A stretch of DNA of 64,000 nt from Rhodocyclales bacterium GT-UBC (GCA_003583745.1 QXPY01000002.1:186001-250000), one strand, 5' to 3'. Positions 47,642-56,886 are shown, numbered from the stretch's first letter. Notes: generated from the sequence alone by a model not told the origin. Made by a program: numbers and translations.

Positions 47642-50600
47642 ATGCTGCGCCGCACCCTTTCCCTGATCTGGCTGATCCTGCTCGCCGCCCTGCTTGCCGG
47701 CGCCGCCTGGCTGCTCGGCAGCGCCAGCGGTCTGCAGAGCCTGGCCACCCTGGCTGGCCCGCTGAGCCGGGGACAATTGCAGATCGAACAGGCCAGCGGC
47801 CGCCTGCTCGGCCCGCTGCAGATCCGCCAACTCCGCTGGCAAAGTCCCGGACTGACGCTACAGGCCGAGCAGATCGAACTCGACTGGTCGCCGGCCGCCT
47901 TGCTGCACGGCACGCTGGCCGTCGCCGAACTGCGCCTCGACCGCCTGCGCCTCGACCTGGCGCCAAGCGACACGCCAACAGCGCCCCCGACCGACCTGCA
48001 CCTGCCGCTCAAGCTCGCTCTGGCGAAAATCCGGCTCGACCAGCTCCAGCTCGGCGACAGCACACTGGCCCGCAATCTGAGCGGCCAACTGGACAGCGAC
48101 GGCGAACAATTCCGCCTCGCCGACTTCGCCGCCGACAGTGGCGACACCCACCTCGCCGCCAGCGCCACGCTATCCGCCAGCGCGCCGCTCGACTTGGCGG
48201 CCAGCGGCGAGATCACCGGCCGCCTGGCCGACAAGCCGCTGGCCCTCAGCCTGCATGCCGCCGGCCCGCTCGCCGGCTTCCGTCTGCAAGCGACGGCCAG
48301 CGCCGGCTTGCAGGGCGAAGCGACGCTGCAGCTGACGCCATTTTCCGCAGTCCCTTTCGCCAGCGCCCAGATCGCCCTCGACCACCTCGACCCGGCCGCC
48401 TGGCAGGCCGGCGCGCCGAGCGCCCGGCTCAAGCTGCTGGCCGACATCCAACCGCAAGGCAGGGCCGACCGCCTCGCCGGCCACTTCGTCCTGAGCAACC
48501 CGCTGGCCGGGCCGCTCGACCGCCAGCGCCTGCCCTTGGCCAGGCTGGAAGGCCGTCTCGACTGGCAGGGCGAAAGCGCGCGCCTCGACGAGATCAAGGC
48601 CAGCCTGCCCGGCGGCGGCGAATTGCGCGGCCAGGGCCGCTGGCAGAAGCAGCAGCTGGAACTCGACCTGCAGGCCAGCCGGCTCGACGCCGCCCAATTG
48701 CTCTCCCGCCTGCGCCCGACCCGCCTCAACGGGCCGCTGCAAGCCAGCCTGGGCGCCGAGCGGCAAGCCCTGACGGTGGATTTGCAGGATGCCGCCTTCC
48801 ACCTGCAAGCCGAAGCCAGCCTGGCCGCCAACCGACTGCACGTCCCCAAACTCAAGCTCGACGCCGGCCCGGCCCGGCTCAACGCCAGCGGCGAACTGCG
48901 CCTGGACGGCGAACGTCCATTCAAGACGGCTGGCGAATTGCGGCAATTCGACCCGAGCCGTTTCGCCAAGCTGCCGGCTGCCCAGATCAATGCCAGCCTC
49001 AGCGCCGAAGGGCGGCTCGCACCACACCCCGTAATCAAGGCCGCCTTCGAACTGAAGGACAGCCGGCTGGCCGGCCAGCCGCTGAGCGGCGACGGCCGGC
49101 TCGACATCGACTGGCCACGCATCCAGCAAGCCGATATCCGGCTCGCCGCCGGCAACAACCGGCTGAGCGCCCACGGCGCATTCGGCCGCACCGGCGATCA
49201 ACTGAGCCTGAATATCGCGGCGCCCCAACTCCAGTCCTTTGGTCTGGAAGGCGCCATCGACGGCCAGCTCGATCTTACCGGCACGCTGCAGCAAGGACAT
49301 CTGGCCGCCCGCCTGCACAGCCCCCGGCTCGGCTGGCCCGGCCATTTCCGCCTCGGCGAACTGAACCTGCAAGCCGAACTGGGCGGCGAAGCCGGCTCGC
49401 CCTTGCGCCTCGACCTCAAGCTCGACAATCTCGACCTGCCCGATCAACCCGGCCTGCTCAAGGCGCTGCGCCTGCAGGGCGAAGGCAGCAACCAGGCCCA
49501 CCGGCTCAGCGCCAGCGCCCGTCTGGCCGGCAAGGACAGCATCAGTCTCGGCCTGAATGGCGGCCTGGTCGATCTGGCCGGCCAGCCGGCCTGGCGCGGC
49601 CAGATCGTCGAAGCCCGCTTCAACGAAGCCAGCCAGCCGCGCAGCGCCCGGCTCGACGCCCCGGCCGAGTTGCAATTCGCCGCCAGCGGCTGGCGCCTCG
49701 GCCCGGCCCGCCTGAGCGGCAGCCCCAACAACTGGCAGGCCGGCCTGCAGGCCGAGACCGACGGCAAGCAGTTGCACGCCAGCCTGAATGCGCGCGGCCC
49801 GCGCATCGGCCAGATCGACGGCCGGCTCGACGCCGGCATGGATGGCGCCTGGTCGCTGAACCAGCAGGCCGCCTGGCAGGGCACCCTGAAAAGCGACATC
49901 GCCGATCTCGGCTGGCTGGCCGAGCTGATCGGCGATGCCTGGCAAAGCGAGGGGCGCTTCAACGGCGAGCTGAAAATCGCCGGCACGCCGGCCCAGCCCG
50001 TCGCCAACGGCCAGTTTCGCGGCGAGAGGCTGGCCCTGCGCCTGCCCGAACAAGGCCTCAACCTGGCCCGCGGCGAACTCGACATCGAACTGCGCGACAA
50101 CCTGCTGCGTGTCCGTCAACTGCGTTTCGACAGCCTGCTGCAAGCCATGCCGCGCCCACTGCGGCTAAGCGACTCGAATGGCCTGGCCAGCTTGACCGAG
50201 CGACCGGGTCGGCTGGAAGTCAGTGGCGAAATGCAGATCGACCGCAACCGGGGCGCCGACAACGCCTTCCTCGACTACCACCTCGACCGCCTCGGCGCCT
50301 TCCAGCTTCCCGATCAATGGGTGGCGGTTTCCGGCGATGGCCGCCTGACCTGGCGCGGCGACACCTTCGGGGCGCGCGGCAAGCTGGCGGTCGATGCCGG
50401 TTACTGGCAACTGGCACCGGGCGGCGCACCACGCCTGTCCGACGACGTGATCGTCAAACGACCCGACCAGGAAAAGCCGGCGGCCAGCCTGCGGCCGAAG
50501 CTCGATCTTGATATTTCAACCGACCTCGGGCGCAACTTCCTGTTCAAGGGTGCCGGCCTGACGACCCGGCTCAGCGGCGACATCCGGCTGCGCGCCAGTG

Positions 50601-51331
50601 GTCGCGACCTGCCGCGCGCCAGCGGCATCATCCGCACCCGCGACGGCCGCTTCGAAGCCTACGGCCAGCAACTGGCCATCGAACGCGGCATACTCAGTTT
50701 CCAGGGATTGCTCGACAACCCGGCGCTCGATGTGCGGGCCGTGCGCAAGGGCCTGGCCGTCGAACCCGGCGTGCAGATCAGCGGCAGTGCGCAGCGCCCG
50801 GTCATCAAGCTGGTCTCCGACCCGGAACTGCCGGAAGCCGAGAAGCTCGCCTGGCTGGTCCTCGGCCACGGCCCGGAGCAGATGGGCGCCGGCGACGCCA
50901 GCGTGCTGCTTTCGGCGGCCGGCGGCCTGCTCGGCAACAATGCGGGCAATGTCGTCCAGCAATTGCAGAAGCGCTTCGGTCTCGACGAGTTTGGCGTGCG
51001 CACCGGCCAGCTCGGCGACACCGGCAGTCGACTGCAAAATAGCCGGGTTGCCGGCGGCAGCGTGGACACCAGTTCGGCCACCGGCACCCAGATTCTCAGC
51101 GTCGGCAAGCGCCTGTCATCGAACGCCTTGCTCTCCTACGAGCAGGCGCTGGGCAAGGCCGAAAGCATCGTCAAGCTGACGGTTAACCTGAGCCGTCAGG
51201 TCTCGCTGATCGGCCGGGCCGGCAGCGACAATGCGCTGGATATTTTCTACACCTTCAGGTTTGGCCGGGAGAACCGGCCTGAACGCGGCAATCCACCCGC
51301 CGCGCCAGGCAGCACGCCAGAGTCGCGCTGA
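47642..51331 (+). CDS. tamB: Translocation and assembly module inner-membrane protein TamB
   Basis: TamB (1229 aa) is an AsmA-like bridge between the inner and outer membrane. It has an N-terminal signal anchor (LSLIWLILLAALLAGAAWLL), a very long repetitive beta-strand region rich in LxLxA-type segments, and a C-terminal DUF490 domain (about 950-1229) with GIIRTRDGRFEAYGQQL and FQGLLDNPALDVRAVR. The ATG directly follows the tamA stop. The Leu/Ala/Asp/Arg-rich composition reflects repeated beta-hairpins. TamB-family proteins are thought to move phospholipids across the periplasm. Confidence 0.93.
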   Translation: MLRRTLSLIWLILLAALLAGAAWLLGSASGLQSLATLAGPLSRGQLQIEQASGRLLGPLQIRQLRWQSPGLTLQAEQIELDWSPAALLHGTLAVAELRLDRLRLDLAPSDTPTAPPTDLHLPLKLALAKIRLDQLQLGDSTLARNLSGQLDSDGEQFRLADFAADSGDTHLAASATLSASAPLDLAASGEITGRLADKPLALSLHAAGPLAGFRLQATASAGLQGEATLQLTPFSAVPFASAQIALDHLDPAAWQAGAPSARLKLLADIQPQGRADRLAGHFVLSNPLAGPLDRQRLPLARLEGRLDWQGESARLDEIKASLPGGGELRGQGRWQKQQLELDLQASRLDAAQLLSRLRPTRLNGPLQASLGAERQALTVDLQDAAFHLQAEASLAANRLHVPKLKLDAGPARLNASGELRLDGERPFKTAGELRQFDPSRFAKLPAAQINASLSAEGRLAPHPVIKAAFELKDSRLAGQPLSGDGRLDIDWPRIQQADIRLAAGNNRLSAHGAFGRTGDQLSLNIAAPQLQSFGLEGAIDGQLDLTGTLQQGHLAARLHSPRLGWPGHFRLGELNLQAELGGEAGSPLRLDLKLDNLDLPDQPGLLKALRLQGEGSNQAHRLSASARLAGKDSISLGLNGGLVDLAGQPAWRGQIVEARFNEASQPRSARLDAPAELQFAASGWRLGPARLSGSPNNWQAGLQAETDGKQLHASLNARGPRIGQIDGRLDAGMDGAWSLNQQAAWQGTLKSDIADLGWLAELIGDAWQSEGRFNGELKIAGTPAQPVANGQFRGERLALRLPEQGLNLARGELDIELRDNLLRVRQLRFDSLLQAMPRPLRLSDSNGLASLTERPGRLEVSGEMQIDRNRGADNAFLDYHLDRLGAFQLPDQWVAVSGDGRLTWRGDTFGARGKLAVDAGYWQLAPGGAPRLSDDVIVKRPDQEKPAASLRPKLDLDISTDLGRNFLFKGAGLTTRLSGDIRLRASGRDLPRASGIIRTRDGRFEAYGQQLAIERGILSFQGLLDNPALDVRAVRKGLAVEPGVQISGSAQRPVIKLVSDPELPEAEKLAWLVLGHGPEQMGAGDASVLLSAAGGLLGNNAGNVVQQLQKRFGLDEFGVRTGQLGDTGSRLQNSRVAGGSVDTSSATGTQILSVGKRLSSNALLSYEQALGKAESIVKLTVNLSRQVSLIGRAGSDNALDIFYTFRFGRENRPERGNPPAAPGSTPESR

Positions 51332-51406
51332 CCACACGCACCTCCCGTCAAGCCAGCTGCCATGGGCTGCGGCAAGGCGGCTGGCCGGCGCGTCGAGCCT
51401 GCGCTT

Positions 51407-52675
51407 TTAGGCCCGCCCCTTCCAGCTCGCCACGCAATTCTGGCGGAAGTACTGCAACGCCCGCTCCATGTACGAATCCGGCATTTGCGGGTCGTTGTCG
51501 GCGAGATGGATCTCGGCATCCGGCATCAGGTCCTGCAGCCACATTTCCTTGAGCGCCTCGCGCTGTTCGAAGGGAGCATGCTCGTCGATGAAGGCGAGCA
51601 CGGCCGGCGAATCGAATCCCTGGCTGCGGAAGGCAGCGATGATCGCCTTGGCTTCCTTGAGCAAGGCCGCCGGCTTGGGTGGCTGGCCGGTGGCGATGCA
51701 CAGGAACAGCGTGGCCAGCACCGCCGGGTCGCCGGCCTTGCCCTTGGTGACGCGCACCCATTCCTCGGCCACCAGCTTGTCGTACTCGAGCATTTCCTCT
51801 TCCGGCGCATCGCGGGTGAAGAAACCGTCCTGCTCGACGTTGAGCAACTGGGCCGGCGTCTTGTCGCGGGCCAGCAGGCGCGGCAGGTCTTCGGCGACAA
51901 AGGCCTCCATCGCCTGGCGGCAAAGCCGGGCAAAATCCTCCGGCGCCTCCTTGAGGAAGGCGTCGAGCCCCGCCGGCCGGTATTTGAAGCGCTTGTCGCG
52001 CAAGGTCTGGACCAATTTGACGAACTGCGACTTGGAGGGTAGTTCGAGCGGTTCGCCGCCGGCGTAGAGCACCAGCAGCACCGAACGGACGATGTCCTCG
52101 GCGGCATGGATCTCGCACTCCGCCGCATTGGCGCGCAGCCGGCGCAGCAGCCAGCGGGCGAAATCGATCTGCATCTGGTTGGCCTGGCGGGCGCGGACCT
52201 CCTGCCGGTAGGCCTCCACCGTCAGCGGGTAAGCGAAGGAGCGCTCGTTGACGAAAGCTTTCTGATCGCTGGCCAGCATCTGCTTGAAGGCCGGGTCGGG
52301 CCGCTCGTTGGGCATGATCGCCGCCATCGGCATGGCGTGCAGCTGCTTGAGCATTTCCGAACCGCCGCGCGAATGCGACAGCAAGGTGTTGTCGCGCAGC
52401 GAGCGGGCCGCCACCTGCAGATCGCCGTTCGAACTGTGTTCGAGATAGAGGCTGGCCAGGTTCACCATCCGCGTTACCGCCGTTTCCAGGTCGATGCGCA
52501 GGAAGGCGGTGCCGAAATGGTCGGCGATCTGGACCAGGCCCTTCGGCGCGTCAGCCAGGAAACGCTTGATGTCGTCCTGGCCGAGGATGCCGTGGTCGAG
52601 GCCATAGCGGACAGCCCGGTCGAAGAACGGGCGGTTGTCGAGAACGGCAATCGAGTTCGTCACCGGCGCCCCCAT
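51407..52675 (-). CDS. Unrecognised protein, fourth gene of the J-domain operon
   Basis: I do not recognise this 422-aa cytoplasmic protein. It has no signal peptide or membrane segment, is mostly alpha-helical, and contains no clear catalytic motif. Its start overlaps the stop of the preceding gene (TAATG), so the two are translationally coupled. It is convergent with tamB, 75 bp away. Its place at the end of an operon headed by a J-domain protein suggests a function with Hsp70, but that is inference. Confidence 0.8.
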   Translation of the reverse strand: MGAPVTNSIAVLDNRPFFDRAVRYGLDHGILGQDDIKRFLADAPKGLVQIADHFGTAFLRIDLETAVTRMVNLASLYLEHSSNGDLQVAARSLRDNTLLSHSRGGSEMLKQLHAMPMAAIMPNERPDPAFKQMLASDQKAFVNERSFAYPLTVEAYRQEVRARQANQMQIDFARWLLRRLRANAAECEIHAAEDIVRSVLLVLYAGGEPLELPSKSQFVKLVQTLRDKRFKYRPAGLDAFLKEAPEDFARLCRQAMEAFVAEDLPRLLARDKTPAQLLNVEQDGFFTRDAPEEEMLEYDKLVAEEWVRVTKGKAGDPAVLATLFLCIATGQPPKPAALLKEAKAIIAAFRSQGFDSPAVLAFIDEHAPFEQREALKEMWLQDLMPDAEIHLADNDPQMPDSYMERALQYFRQNCVASWKGRA

Positions 52676-53427
52676 TACAGTGCGGATTCTTCTTCGTCCT
52701 CGGCCGCCTTCGGGCGGGTCTCGGCCGTGGCGACGCTGTCGACGCGCTCCTCGACGTCATGCACCATGCGGTCGCGCATGGCGATCACCACCTGTTCGAA
52801 GATGTCGCTCAGTTCGTAGCGCAGCACCCAGGCAGTTTCCATCCAGTCGTGGTCGGCGATTTCGGAACGCGGCACCTTGGGGCGCGAACCGGCGATCGAA
52901 TTGCCTTCGTGCAGCGCTTCGTCGATCTCGTCGATCTTTTCGTTCAGCCAGGTGATCGAGCGGGCCGCCAGGCCGCCTTCCCAGTGGTATTCCTCGGTGA
53001 ATTCGCCGGACATCGCAAAGGCCAGGAATTCCTCGTCGCGGTCGCCGAAGTAATTGACCAGCACTTCGTAGCCGCCTTCGAGCTCGCCGATGGTTTCGAG
53101 GTACTCGGCAGCCATCTCCTCGTCGCGGTAGAGCACGGCATTCATCATGCCGCGCAGCGCCGCGTGCGTCTCGTCGCGGTAACGCGATTCGAGCACGATG
53201 GCCTGGGCGAACTGTTCCGGCGTCACCACCATGTTGATCACCGATTCCTTCGAACCGTCAAAGCCGCGCATGATGGCCAGCAGGTCCTTGGCCGGAACCT
53301 GATCAAGAATTTCGACCAGGGCGGTATCGCCCTCGGTATCGGCGATTTCGACGAGGGCCTGCTCGGCGCCGCTGAGGTCACCGGCCAGAATGAGCTGGGA
53401 TGTCTTGAGTACGACGGGATGTGTCAT
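52675..53427 (-). CDS. Unrecognised acidic protein, third gene of the J-domain operon
   Basis: This 250-aa protein is acidic and probably alpha-helical, with a Glu-rich C-terminus (AAEDEEESAL). The first 70 residues (ALVEILDQVPAKDLLAIMRG) faintly resemble the helical repeat of the MgtE N-domain, but no magnesium-channel part follows. There is no signal peptide. It begins 45 bp after the second gene of the operon. I cannot assign a function. Confidence 0.8.
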   Translation of the reverse strand: MTHPVVLKTSQLILAGDLSGAEQALVEIADTEGDTALVEILDQVPAKDLLAIMRGFDGSKESVINMVVTPEQFAQAIVLESRYRDETHAALRGMMNAVLYRDEEMAAEYLETIGELEGGYEVLVNYFGDRDEEFLAFAMSGEFTEEYHWEGGLAARSITWLNEKIDEIDEALHEGNSIAGSRPKVPRSEIADHDWMETAWVLRYELSDIFEQVVIAMRDRMVHDVEERVDSVATAETRPKAAEDEEESAL

Positions 53428-53472
53428 GTCTAAACCTATTCAATGCTGCGGATTCTGTAATTGCCGGGCGGC

Positions 53473-54030
53473 TCAGGAGCGGGCGGAGTCGAAGCCCTGC
53501 TCGGCCAGCCAGTCGTCGCCAGCCTCGCCGAGATCGCTCTCTTCGTCGTCATCACCGCGACCGTCGTCCTCGCCCTCTTCGCCATCCTTATCTGCGTCGT
53601 CATCGCTGGCCCGGATCTCGCCGTTCGGGGCGCCCTGATCAAAGCAACGCAGGTATTCCAGGCAGGCGGCGGTAACCATGAAAGCCTCGCCGGTCGCTTC
53701 ACCGAGCACGGCTTCCTGCAGGGGCAAGGCCCAGTCGGCCAGCTTGATCAGTTGCGACAGCCGGTCCCAGGTCGGGAAATCGTCGTCGTCCGGCTCGCAG
53801 AGCACGGCCGCGTTCATCGCCCCCTTGTTGGGAAAGGAGAAAGCCTCGTAGAACACCGGCACCACCATCTCCGGACTGAAATCGATCATCGGCAGGATGG
53901 CCTGCAGCTCGCTGCGCTTTTCCTTGAGCCGCGCCTTCAAGGCCGACTTGCCTTCCGAATCGGTCAGCAGGTCGCTGATTTCCGCATCGTAGGCGGCCCA
54001 CAGCTCGGCAAAATAGTAAGACTTCTTCAT
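53473..54030 (-). CDS. Unrecognised protein with acidic tail, second gene of the J-domain operon
   Basis: This 185-aa protein starts MKKSYYFAELW and ends with a highly acidic, low-complexity segment (residues about 148-178, mainly Asp/Glu/Gly). The globular part is helical, with no motif that I recognise. The start overlaps the J-domain gene stop codon by 4 bp, so translation is coupled; the longer open frame upstream is the J-domain gene in another frame. The acidic tail could bind basic partners or divalent metal. Confidence 0.8.
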   Translation of the reverse strand: MKKSYYFAELWAAYDAEISDLLTDSEGKSALKARLKEKRSELQAILPMIDFSPEMVVPVFYEAFSFPNKGAMNAAVLCEPDDDDFPTWDRLSQLIKLADWALPLQEAVLGEATGEAFMVTAACLEYLRCFDQGAPNGEIRASDDDADKDGEEGEDDGRGDDDEESDLGEAGDDWLAEQGFDSARS

Positions 54031-54305
54031 TTTTGGATATTTCCCAGGTAATTGCCCCACAGCTCGCGCGCGACCACCAGCGGGTCGTCAAGCAGGCTCT
54101 TGCGGCGCGTGTCGTCGTAAGCCTTGCGGCGCTCGGCATCGGCCAGCGTTTCGTAGGCTTCCTGCACGTCTCTGAATTTGGCCGCCGCATCCGGTGCCGG
54201 ATTGCGGTCGGGGTGAAACTGGGCCGCCTTCTTGCGATAGGCCGCCTTAACATGCTCGCTTTTCGCATCGGGCGAAATGCCGAGCAGGCCGTAATAGTCT
54301 TTCAT
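54027..54305 (-). CDS. Short J-domain (DnaJ-like) co-chaperone
   Basis: This 92-aa protein is little more than a J-domain: DYYGLLGISPDAKSEHVKAA with H31-P32-D33 in AQFHPDRNP, and a helix IV segment RDVQEAYETLADAERRKAYD. After it about 25 residues remain. J-domains stimulate DnaK-type Hsp70 ATPases and bring them to particular clients. The glycine-rich and zinc-finger regions of full DnaJ are absent, so client choice must come from elsewhere, plausibly from the three co-encoded proteins. The second gene overlaps it by 4 bp. Confidence 0.92.
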   Translation of the reverse strand: MKDYYGLLGISPDAKSEHVKAAYRKKAAQFHPDRNPAPDAAAKFRDVQEAYETLADAERRKAYDDTRRKSLLDDPLVVARELWGNYLGNIQK

Positions 54306-54477
54306 AAGCTCTCAACAAAAATGTCAGCCGGCGGGCAGGCCCGTGGCACAGGCGCCTTGACGGGAGCAGCGGACAGGGACACCGATCAGCGTCAACGAAA
54401 TCGCTGGCGAATACACGATTTTACCGGGTAGTTCGCGGCTTGGCGCGCAAAGATGCAGACAGACGGCGAGCCGTCGG

Positions 54478-54666
54478 CTAGAACGTCCCTTCCGCCTGGT
54501 TGAGCAGCTCCACCTCGGTGCGCAAGGTGTTGTAGCCGGCCGGCGCGCGGTAGCTGCATTCGCCGTTACCCTGGTCGACGCCACCGAGCAGCGGACAGGC
54601 GCCGCAACTGCCCGGCCAGACACCGGGCGGCTGACGCTTTAGCGGCGCTTGAGCAGGACCCCGCAC
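54478..54666 (-). CDS. Possible small cysteine-containing protein downstream of trmA
   Basis: This 62-codon frame overlaps the last 28 bp of trmA. The C-terminal part (PGSCGACPLLGGVDQGNGEC, then SYRAPAGYNTLRTEVELLNQ) has a less random composition than a shadow frame and three cysteines in a CxxC...C arrangement. The true start may be an internal GTG. It could equally be non-coding; I have no family match. The 170-bp gap to the J-domain gene shows only a 6-bp hairpin at 54462-54475. Confidence 0.32.
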   Translation of the reverse strand: MRGPAQAPLKRQPPGVWPGSCGACPLLGGVDQGNGECSYRAPAGYNTLRTEVELLNQAEGTF

Positions 54667-55727
54667 TCCAGGTGATGGGTGTAAGGGAACTGGTCGAATA
54701 CCGCCGAGGCGGCGATGGCGTGGCTGTCGAACAGGGCCGCGACGTTCTGGCGCAGCGTTTCCTGATTGCAGGAGATGTAGAGGATATGGTCGAAGCCGCG
54801 GGCCAGTTCCAGCGTCGCCGGATCGAGGCCGCTGCGCGGCGGATCGACGAAGATGGTGGAGAAGCGATAGGCGCCGAGGTCGATGTCTTTAAGGCGCTGG
54901 AATTCTCGGCTGCCGGCCAGGGCGGCACTGACTTCCTCGCTCGACATGCGGACCAGCACGGTGTTCTCCACCTGGTTGGCGGCGAAGGCGTATTCCGCGG
55001 CATGCACCGACGACTTGCTGACCTCGGTAGCGAGCACCCGGTCGAACAGCGGCGCCAGGGCCATCGTGAAATTGCCGTTGCCGCAATAGAGTTCGAGCAG
55101 ATCGCCGCCCAGCCCCGCTGCCTGGGCACAGGCCCAGCCCAGCATCTGCCGGTTGACGCCGCCATTGGGCTGGCTGAAGCTGCCTTCGATCTGCTTGTAG
55201 CGCAATTGGCGGCCATTCAACTCGAATTCTTCGTGCAGCCAGTCGCGGCCGATGACGATCTTCTTGCCTCGGCTGCGCCCGATCAATTGCACGTTCAATT
55301 CGGCGGCCAGTTCACGGGCGGCGGCTTCCCATTCCTCATTGACCGGCCGATGGTAGACCAGGGTGATCATCAACTCGCCGCTCAGCGTCGCCAGAAACTC
55401 AACCTGGAACAGGCGATGACGCAGCACCGGATTGCCCTGCAAATATTCGCGCAGGCGTGGCATGGCGGCGCGAATGATGCCGGTGGCGGCGGGAAAATCC
55501 GCGATCGTCACAGGTTGCCGTGGATTCTCCGGACTGAACATGGCGTAATCAAGGCGCTCGCCCTCGTGCCAGATGCGAAACTCGGCACGCATCCGGTAGC
55601 TGAGCGGCTCGGAGGCAAAAACGGCCGGTTCGGGCAAGGCAAAGAGAACGAAATCCTGCTTGAAATGCAGCAACTTGTCGGCAAGTTGGGCCGCGTAGTG
55701 CGCGGGATCGATGCGGGAAAGGGGCAT
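54639..55727 (-). CDS. trmA: tRNA (uracil-5-)-methyltransferase
   Basis: TrmA (362 aa, close to E. coli TrmA) makes 5-methyluridine at position 54 of tRNA. SAM-dependent methyltransferase landmarks are visible: ELYCGNGNFTMAL, VDPPRSGLDP and the catalytic-cysteine motif SCNQETLRQN. The C-terminal FPYTHHLECGVLLKRR is highly typical. I chose the ATG at 55727 (MPLSRIDP), preceded by GAATTCTCGACC with no strong ribosome site; the frame is open about 93 bp further. It is monocistronic or precedes the small frame at 54478. Confidence 0.95.
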   Translation of the reverse strand: MPLSRIDPAHYAAQLADKLLHFKQDFVLFALPEPAVFASEPLSYRMRAEFRIWHEGERLDYAMFSPENPRQPVTIADFPAATGIIRAAMPRLREYLQGNPVLRHRLFQVEFLATLSGELMITLVYHRPVNEEWEAAARELAAELNVQLIGRSRGKKIVIGRDWLHEEFELNGRQLRYKQIEGSFSQPNGGVNRQMLGWACAQAAGLGGDLLELYCGNGNFTMALAPLFDRVLATEVSKSSVHAAEYAFAANQVENTVLVRMSSEEVSAALAGSREFQRLKDIDLGAYRFSTIFVDPPRSGLDPATLELARGFDHILYISCNQETLRQNVAALFDSHAIAASAVFDQFPYTHHLECGVLLKRR

Positions 55728-55845
55728 GGTCGAGAATTCCGGGGCCGTCGCCGGCCATTGAGCGAGGGCGGAATATACCCCTGTCGCGCCCTCAGCGGTA
55801 TAGGCGGACGGGGCGCCCAAGCACCTCGTCCGGCCGGTTTGCCGC

Positions 55846-56844
55846 TCAGGCGGCCGACTTGCCGGACGTCGCCCGGTTACGCTCGTAGGCAGCCAGCGCC
55901 TGCGCCACGGCCCCCGTCGCCTGGGCCGGATCGCCCGTACCGAACTCGGCCTGCAGCGAAGTGGTGTTGCTATCGATGTAGTCGATCGCCTTGCCGAGAT
56001 TGTTCAGGCGGTTGGCGATGAAATTGCCATCGGAAACCAGCAGTCCCGCGGAATCCGCCAGGTTGCTGCCGAATTGCTGCAGGGTGGCGACGGCGCCGCT
56101 GCGATTGCCGGTCAGCGTGGCATTGAACTTGGCGCTGTCGATGCTGGCCAGGCCGGTCTGCTCGTCGATGCTGATCCCGAGGTCGCGCAAGCCGCGCATC
56201 CCCTCGCTGGCGCCGTTGAATATGCTCTTGACGTCCTGCTCCAGCTCGTAGCGCGAGACCTGCGCCGCCTGCGTGCCGGCCAGCATGCCGCCCTGCGCCA
56301 TGTCGTCATCGAAGCGCTTGACCCAGGCGTTGTAGTCGCTGACGAAGCTTTGCACCTGCGCCGTGATGCCGGCATCGCTGCTGTCGGCGCCGATGCCGGC
56401 CAGGCTTTCGCCCTGCTTCTGCAGGCCGCCGAGATAGCTGCGCATTTCGCTGAGTTCGGAGTACTGGGCCTTGTAAGTAACACCGGTCTGGTTGATCAGG
56501 CTCATCATGCTGTAGGCCGACTCGGGATCGAATAGCGCGGTGTTGCGCCCGGTCGGACTCAAGGCGCCCGGCGCAGCGCTCGCATCGACGCCGCTGCTGG
56601 CAGCCGTAGCGCTGCCCTTGAGTATCGACAGCAAGCTGCCGACGCTGTCCGTACCACTGCTTTGACTACTACCGCCCAAGGCCGAACCGGCCAGGGAACC
56701 GAGCGTCTGCGCTTCGAAACTGGCCAGGCTGATCGCCATCGATTCGGCAAAGCTGCTCCCGCCGGCGCTCGTCGATGTCCCTTTGGCAGCGGTTTTGGTC
56801 TGATTCAGCAGGGCATTGAGACTGGAGATGGAATTGGTCGACAT
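55846..56844 (-). CDS. FliD-like flagellar cap-related protein (orphan)
   Basis: This 332-aa protein has a Ser/Gly/Ala-rich N-terminus (residues 1-110) without a signal peptide and a C-terminal region resembling the C-terminal half of FliD/HAP2: FVSDYNAWVKRFDDDMAQGG, RDLGISIDEQTGLASID and SLQAEFGTGDP. It is shorter than a full FliD and no flagellar genes surround it. The ATG at 56844 has GGAG in front and lies just behind two hairpins. It may be a secreted filament-cap variant or a substrate of another export system. The frame is open a further 150 bp upstream. Confidence 0.68.
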   Translation of the reverse strand: MSTNSISSLNALLNQTKTAAKGTSTSAGGSSFAESMAISLASFEAQTLGSLAGSALGGSSQSSGTDSVGSLLSILKGSATAASSGVDASAAPGALSPTGRNTALFDPESAYSMMSLINQTGVTYKAQYSELSEMRSYLGGLQKQGESLAGIGADSSDAGITAQVQSFVSDYNAWVKRFDDDMAQGGMLAGTQAAQVSRYELEQDVKSIFNGASEGMRGLRDLGISIDEQTGLASIDSAKFNATLTGNRSGAVATLQQFGSNLADSAGLLVSDGNFIANRLNNLGKAIDYIDSNTTSLQAEFGTGDPAQATGAVAQALAAYERNRATSGKSAA

Positions 56845-56852
56845 TTCGGCTC

Positions 56853-56886
56853 CTTTCGGCACGGAAAGCGGTGAGCCTTGCTCACC
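56853..56886 (-). promoter_or_regulatory. Leader hairpins before the FliD-like gene
   Basis: Read on the minus strand, GGTGAGC-AAG-GCTCACC (56870-56886, perfect 7-bp stem) is followed by CTTTC...GAAAG (arms 56864-56868 and 56853-56857). The second overlaps GAAAGGAG, the ribosome site of the FliD-like gene, so folding could hide it. The rest of the 235-bp gap 56845-57079 shows nothing else clear. Confidence 0.4.
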
